Source of the DNA: an uncultured Akkermansia sp.
GTDB lineage: Bacteria; Verrucomicrobiota; Verrucomicrobiia; Verrucomicrobiales; Akkermansiaceae
Reading direction: 5' to 3'
NCBI GenBank assembly: GCA_900548895.1
Contig: URLZ01000044.1
Location: 1 to 18,684, forward strand
Length of the DNA stretch: 18,684 bases
Part shown: one piece after another, positions 15,578 through 18,684 of the stretch
Layout: each line of letters starts with the position of its first letter
Numbering within the stretch: the first letter of the stretch is position 1
The notes under the pieces: model-generated
What the model was told of the DNA's origin: nothing
What the model saw: the letters and a program-made list of their open reading frames with translations, nothing else
Databases searched by the model: none
Program-made: the position numbers and the translations under genes

Positions 15578-17098
15578 TCAGCAGTCGCCGCGCTCATCAG
15601 CGGGCGCGCTCTCACATCCCCGCGGCACGCGGAAGAAGGCGATGAGGGCGAGCAGGCTGACGCCCAGACCGGCGAGGGTGGAGGTCTCCACCGAGAGGCC
15701 GATGGCGCACTCGGGCGCGCTGAGCAGGTAGGCGGTGCAGACGGTCGTCATGAAGACGGCGGGCAGCAGGGCCATCCAGTACCAGCGGGCGCGCCGGCGC
15801 AGCAGGACGGCGATCGTCCAGAGCGTGAAGCAGGAGAGCATCTGGTTGGACCAGCCGAAGTAGCGCCAGATGACGGTGAAGTCGATTTCGGAGATGAAGA
15901 TGACGGCGGCGAAGAGGGGGATGGCGAGGGCGAAGCGCTTGAGGCGCGGCCCCTGGTCGAGGTGCACGACGTCGGCGAGCATGAGGCGGCAGCAGCGCAT
16001 GGCGGTGTCTCCGCTGGTGATGGGCAGCACGACGACGCCGATGACGGCCAGCACGGCACCGAACGAGCCGAGGTAATCGGTGCAGGCTTGATTGACGGCC
16101 GAGGCGGGGTCGGCGAGGCAGAGCTGCATGAAGCTGGCGGCTACGGCGCCGGAGCCGCTCTCGATGGCGTGCGCCGCGACTTTGCCGCCCTGTTCAACGA
16201 GGGTGTAGTCGGTGAGCACGTCGCGCAGCGTCAGGCCGACGGTGGCCCAGACGAGGGCGACGAGGCCCTCGACGATCATGGCGCCGTAGAAGACGCGACG
16301 CATGTTACGGCGCTCCTTCAGGCAGCGCACCATCAGCGGGCTCTGCGTGGCGTGGAAGCCGGAGATGGCACCGCAGGCGATGGTGACGAAGATCATGGGC
16401 CAGATGGAGAGGCCGGCCTGGGGGTGCATGTTGGTGAAGAAGTCCGTCTGCGGCAGCACTTCGTGCTCGCCGAAGGGCAGAGTCACGAGAAGGCCGACGG
16501 CCATGAAGAGGAAGAGCGCGCCGAAGATGGGGTACACGCGCCCGATGATGGCGTCGATGGGCAGCACGGTGGCGAGGAAGTAATAAAGCAGGATGATGCC
16601 GCACCAGAAGGTGACGGAGAGATCAGGCATGAGGCCGTGGAGCATGCCGGCCGGCCCCTTGGTGAACACGACGCCGACGAGCAGCAGCAGCACGATGCAG
16701 ACGAGGCGCATGGCCCAGTGGGCGACGGGGCCGAGGTAACGCCCGATGAGTTCCGGCAGGTTGGCTCCGCGGTGCTCCAGCGACATGAGAGCGGAGAGGA
16801 AGTCGTGCATGGCTCCGGCAAAGATGCACCCGAAGACGATCCAGAGCAGCGCCGCCGGGCCGAAGAGGGCGCCGGCCAGAGCTCCGAACACAGGGCCGAG
16901 GCCGGCGATGTTGAGCAGCTGGATGAGGAAGACTTTCCAGGCCGGCAGCGGCATGTAGTCCACGCCGTCGGGATGCGCCACGCAGGGCATCACCTTCGGA
17001 CCCGATGAGCCGTAGACCTTTTCCGCAAAGCGGCCGTAAAAGACGTAACCGGCCCAGAGCAGGACCGCACAGAGGATAAAAACAAACAGACCGGACAT
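15578..17098 (-). CDS. CstA-family carbon-starvation transporter
   Basis: The 506-residue polytopic inner-membrane protein starts MSGLFVFILCAVLLWAGYVFYG. Characteristic segments are PDGVDYMPLPAWKVFLIQL, LNIAGLGPVFGALAG, GAMHDFLSALMSLEHRG, CGAISGFHATQSPL and ITSGDTAMRCCRLMLAD. It has about a dozen or more hydrophobic helices. CstA proteins take up peptides or pyruvate during carbon limitation; the substrate here is unknown. It is shorter than E. coli CstA (about 700 residues), resembling the shorter Bacteroidota-type forms. The frame extends upstream to 17275, but the added sequence is not CstA-like and would cover the predicted promoter, so I start at 17098. The PBP gene follows after 73 bp. 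Confidence 0.92.
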   Translation of the reverse strand: MSGLFVFILCAVLLWAGYVFYGRFAEKVYGSSGPKVMPCVAHPDGVDYMPLPAWKVFLIQLLNIAGLGPVFGALAGALFGPAALLWIVFGCIFAGAMHDFLSALMSLEHRGANLPELIGRYLGPVAHWAMRLVCIVLLLLVGVVFTKGPAGMLHGLMPDLSVTFWCGIILLYYFLATVLPIDAIIGRVYPIFGALFLFMAVGLLVTLPFGEHEVLPQTDFFTNMHPQAGLSIWPMIFVTIACGAISGFHATQSPLMVRCLKERRNMRRVFYGAMIVEGLVALVWATVGLTLRDVLTDYTLVEQGGKVAAHAIESGSGAVAASFMQLCLADPASAVNQACTDYLGSFGAVLAVIGVVVLPITSGDTAMRCCRLMLADVVHLDQGPRLKRFALAIPLFAAVIFISEIDFTVIWRYFGWSNQMLSCFTLWTIAVLLRRRARWYWMALLPAVFMTTVCTAYLLSAPECAIGLSVETSTLAGLGVSLLALIAFFRVPRGCESAPADERGDC

Positions 17099-17111
17099 AG
17101 GAACGCGCGGG

Positions 17112-17140
17112 ATGTTACACCCGAAACCTCCAAAGTACAA
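17112..17140 (-). promoter_or_regulatory. Candidate promoter of cstA-like gene
   Basis: On the minus strand TTGTAC (17140-17135), a 17-bp spacer and TAACAT (17117-17112) precede the ATG by 13 bp. A run of eight A (plus-strand T 17142-17149) lies just upstream of the -35 like an UP element. The predicted start near 17105 leaves a leader of about 7 bases. Confidence 0.45.
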
Positions 17141-17149
17141 GTTTTTTTT

Positions 17150-17960
17150 GATTTCTGAGAAGCGGATCCCTCCTCTGAGACGCCGGCAGGTCGAACGCAC
17201 GGCTCGCTCGGAAGCGAATCGACGCATAAATGGGCACGAGAAATGATGAAACTCTTTCGGCAAACAGACGAGCATAAATTAAGATAATCGCCGGTTTCTC
17301 TTAAATCGGATAGAGGTCTCATGGGGCAATGCAGTGGGCGTGCGGAAGCGATGCAACGCAGGGAAAGGGGTGAGTTTCATCCCAACATACATCGCTGTAA
17401 ATCAAAAAATTGAGAGATATCCCGATATTCTCCTTCCCTCGAATAGAGCGTTGTTTACTCGAAGGCATGAGCCCGAAGCTTCAAACGAGTCGGTTCGCGA
17501 CTTCGCCTGTCATCCTTTCGTCTCGAAGATGACGAAGTGCTCCATACGCAAAACAATATCTACCTATTTTTACAGACTATCACCTTCATTATTTTGCCTT
17601 GCAATCATTAGTGAATTTTAACATCGTCCCTTTTTCAATCAATTGTGCTTCGCAAGCAAAACACGTTTGACTGTCAGACAACCCAACAAGGGCGCAGCTT
17701 GAAAACGGGCTCAGCCTCGATGCGAAATCGAGGGATCAATTGGCTTCATGATCCCGTCATCTGATGCGCTGTTTACAAGTCGTAACTCCTATTGATCAAA
17801 ATATACCAAATTTATGAATCTAACTATTGATCATTCATCGTCCGGAGCTCATCAAGTTTCAGACGGGATGTGCGCGGGACATGGCACGGAAGCCGTCTCT
17901 TCATAGTGAAAGACTGAAGGAAGAGATTCGCCTAAATATCAATCATGAAAAATCTGTAAG
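17150..17960. other. AT-rich 800-bp gap with serial hairpins, no convincing gene
   Basis: No frame here has recognisable protein motifs or a supported start; the longest (17334-17621, GTG start) looks like chance. Several inverted repeats do stand out: 17487-17503; 17509-17533 (GTCATC/GATGAC plus inner TTCG/CGAA); 17646-17658; 17715-17733 (CCTCGAT/ATCGAGG); and 17732-17755 (GGGATCA/TGATCCC). The last two share two G, so they may be mutually exclusive. A 10-bp direct repeat, CTATTGATCA, is at 17789-17798 and 17824-17833. The region could hold a structured RNA, operators, or decayed transferred DNA. Confidence 0.5.
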
Positions 17961-17964
17961 TTTC

Positions 17965-17994
17965 TTGACAAAAGGGCACTTGATAAGGTAACAT
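17965..17994 (+). promoter_or_regulatory. Predicted promoter of the Rrf2-family regulator
   Basis: A perfect TTGACA (17965-17970) is followed by an 18-bp spacer and TAACAT (17989-17994), and the ATG is 12 bp downstream. Direct repeats TTGACAAAAGG (17965-17975) and TTGATAAGG (17980-17988) overlap the core promoter and could be an autoregulatory site. Confidence 0.6.
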
Positions 17995-18006
17995 CGTGCT
18001 CGTAAT

Positions 18007-18444
18007 ATGATGAGAATATCGACAAAGGGCAGATATGCGCTTCGCATCATGCTCGATCTGGCTCAGCACGATCAGACAAAGCCGATCTCGCTACGGGGGA
18101 TCGCTGATCGTCAGAGTATCACCAGCAAGTATATGGAGGGCATTATGGCGCTGCTCCTGCGCCACGATTTGCTGGTGAGTACGCGCGGCAAGATGGGCGG
18201 CTATCGGCTGTCGCGTGCGCCTGAGGACTATACCGTGTATGAAATTCTCTGCGCGGCGGAAGGAGAGCTCGCTCCCGTGCACTGCCTCAGTTTGCCGGAA
18301 AATCCCTGCCCCATGCAAACGCATTGCACAACGCTCCCAGTCTGGGAGGGGCTCGAGGGAGTCGTCAGAAACTACCTTCAGAGCGTCACGCTTGCCGACG
18401 TCCTCAGAAACGGTGTGTCCACGGAACCCTGCTCCCCTCTGTGA
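18007..18444 (+). CDS. Rrf2-family transcriptional regulator, probable Fe-S type
   Basis: The 145-residue winged-helix regulator opens MMRISTKGRYALRIMLDLA, the standard Rrf2 N-terminus. The recognition region is at about 27-65, ending in STRGKMGGYRLSR (58-70). Three cysteines, C93, C101 and C107 (spacing x7 and x5), sit where IscR and NsrR bind their cluster. The spacing matches, from memory, that of B. subtilis NsrR. An Fe-S or nitric-oxide/iron-sensing role is plausible; the regulon is unknown. The start may be either of two consecutive-type ATGs (18007 or 18010). No Shine-Dalgarno is present. sufS lies 6.5 kb away on the other strand, so a regulatory link is only conjecture. Confidence 0.9.
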   Translation: MMRISTKGRYALRIMLDLAQHDQTKPISLRGIADRQSITSKYMEGIMALLLRHDLLVSTRGKMGGYRLSRAPEDYTVYEILCAAEGELAPVHCLSLPENPCPMQTHCTTLPVWEGLEGVVRNYLQSVTLADVLRNGVSTEPCSPL

Positions 18445-18476
18445 GCGCCTTCAACCCCGCGGCTTGCCGCGCCCTC

Positions 18477-18509
18477 ACCGCGACCCGTTTCCGGCTGCGG
18501 TCTTTTTTT
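18477..18509 (+). terminator. Rho-independent terminator of the Rrf2 gene
   Basis: ACCGC (18477-18481) pairs with GCGGT (18497-18501), with an inner CC/GG pairing around the TTTC-containing loop. Seven T (18503-18509) follow. It is 33 bp after the stop codon, correctly oriented. Confidence 0.75.
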
Positions 18510-18630
18510 GGTTTTCGCAGCTCCTGAAGGGCCATCGAAGAACGCCCAAGGGCTCAGGGAATGTAGTCCGTCGCCCCAAGACTCTTTCCGATGCATCGGT
18601 TCAGGGGCTGTCACCTCATCCCGATTCTCC

Positions 18631-18684
18631 GGCTCTTCTGCTAATTGTGTGGAATGACGTTGCAACGGAGCAGAGAGAAGAAGA
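18631..18684 (-). repeat. Right copy of the 54-bp terminal inverted repeat
   Basis: Exact reverse complement of 1-54. A plus-strand frame reading LLLIVWNDVATEQREE runs through it off the end of the window, so the repeat may belong to a gene of a dispersed element lying outside. Between the terminator and this repeat (18510-18630) I see nothing recognisable. Confidence 0.9.

Noticed and set aside
17099..17275. 59-residue N-terminal extension of the CstA-family protein
   Set aside because: It does not resemble CstA, precedes a normal hydrophobic N-terminus and overlaps the predicted promoter.
17334..17621. 95-codon plus-strand frame in the AT-rich gap
   Set aside because: GTG start, no ribosome binding site, no recognisable motif, and it spans strong hairpins.
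1..18684. A transposon, linear plasmid or phage bounded by the terminal inverted repeats
   Set aside because: The interior holds dnaE, gmk, pheA, holB, sufS and a PBP with no complete transposase, replication initiator or phage gene. Contig ends at a dispersed repeat explain it better.
1..18684. CRISPR array, tRNA, rRNA or toxin-antitoxin pair
   Set aside because: I looked for regularly spaced repeats, tRNA T-loop/CCA patterns and small paired ORFs on both strands and found none that held up.

Overview
This GC-rich (roughly 60-65% by eye) bacterial chromosomal segment carries mostly housekeeping genes. Its first kilobase and last ~1.6 kb are clearly more AT-rich. My best guess for the source is a Verrucomicrobiota-like (PVC/Bacteroidota-neighbourhood) bacterium, probably a metagenome contig. 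The guess rests on the gmk-yicC-holB cluster, a stand-alone sufS next to a long conserved protein of a type I associate with Bacteroidota and Verrucomicrobiota, a CstA transporter, and a near-total lack of Shine-Dalgarno sequences. No 16S or other phylogenetic marker was tested, so the assignment is soft.

Layout. The two ends are a perfect 54-bp inverted repeat (1-54 and 18631-18684), most simply read as the contig stopping at two inverted copies of a dispersed element. Inside the left end lie a broken integrase-like fragment (58-204) and a lower-GC SAM methyltransferase (257-937, minus). A minus-strand housekeeping cluster follows: gmk, yicC, holB (holB and yicC overlap by 4 bp) and the bifunctional P-protein pheA. 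A divergent 320-bp promoter region separates pheA from plus-strand dnaE. A membrane-anchored, divergent serpin follows dnaE by 45 bp. A hairpin-dense convergent gap (10041-10217) separates it from a second minus-strand block: sufS and an unknown 466-residue protein (stop and start overlap by one base), a class A penicillin-binding protein, and a CstA-family transporter. About 900 bp of AT-rich, hairpin-bearing DNA without a convincing gene follows. The last gene is a plus-strand Rrf2-family regulator with a three-cysteine signature and a good terminator.

How the genes relate. dnaE and holB are parts of the replicative polymerase and its clamp loader. gmk and yicC are a common nucleotide/RNA-metabolism pairing. 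sufS supplies sulfur for Fe-S assembly, and the Rrf2 regulator may sense Fe-S status, though the two genes are 6.5 kb apart. The PBP and CstA act in the envelope.

Most interesting points. (1) The PBP has an intact glycosyltransferase domain, but its transpeptidase nucleophile motif SxxK reads T-A-M-L and SxN reads S-K-I. The same gene has a run of nine G in its membrane-anchor codons. (2) A cell-envelope serpin with a lost hinge sits directly behind dnaE. (3) Several promoters place the -10 box only 8-13 bp before the start codon, implying leaderless or near-leaderless mRNAs. (4) There is a possible structured RNA region upstream of the Rrf2 gene.
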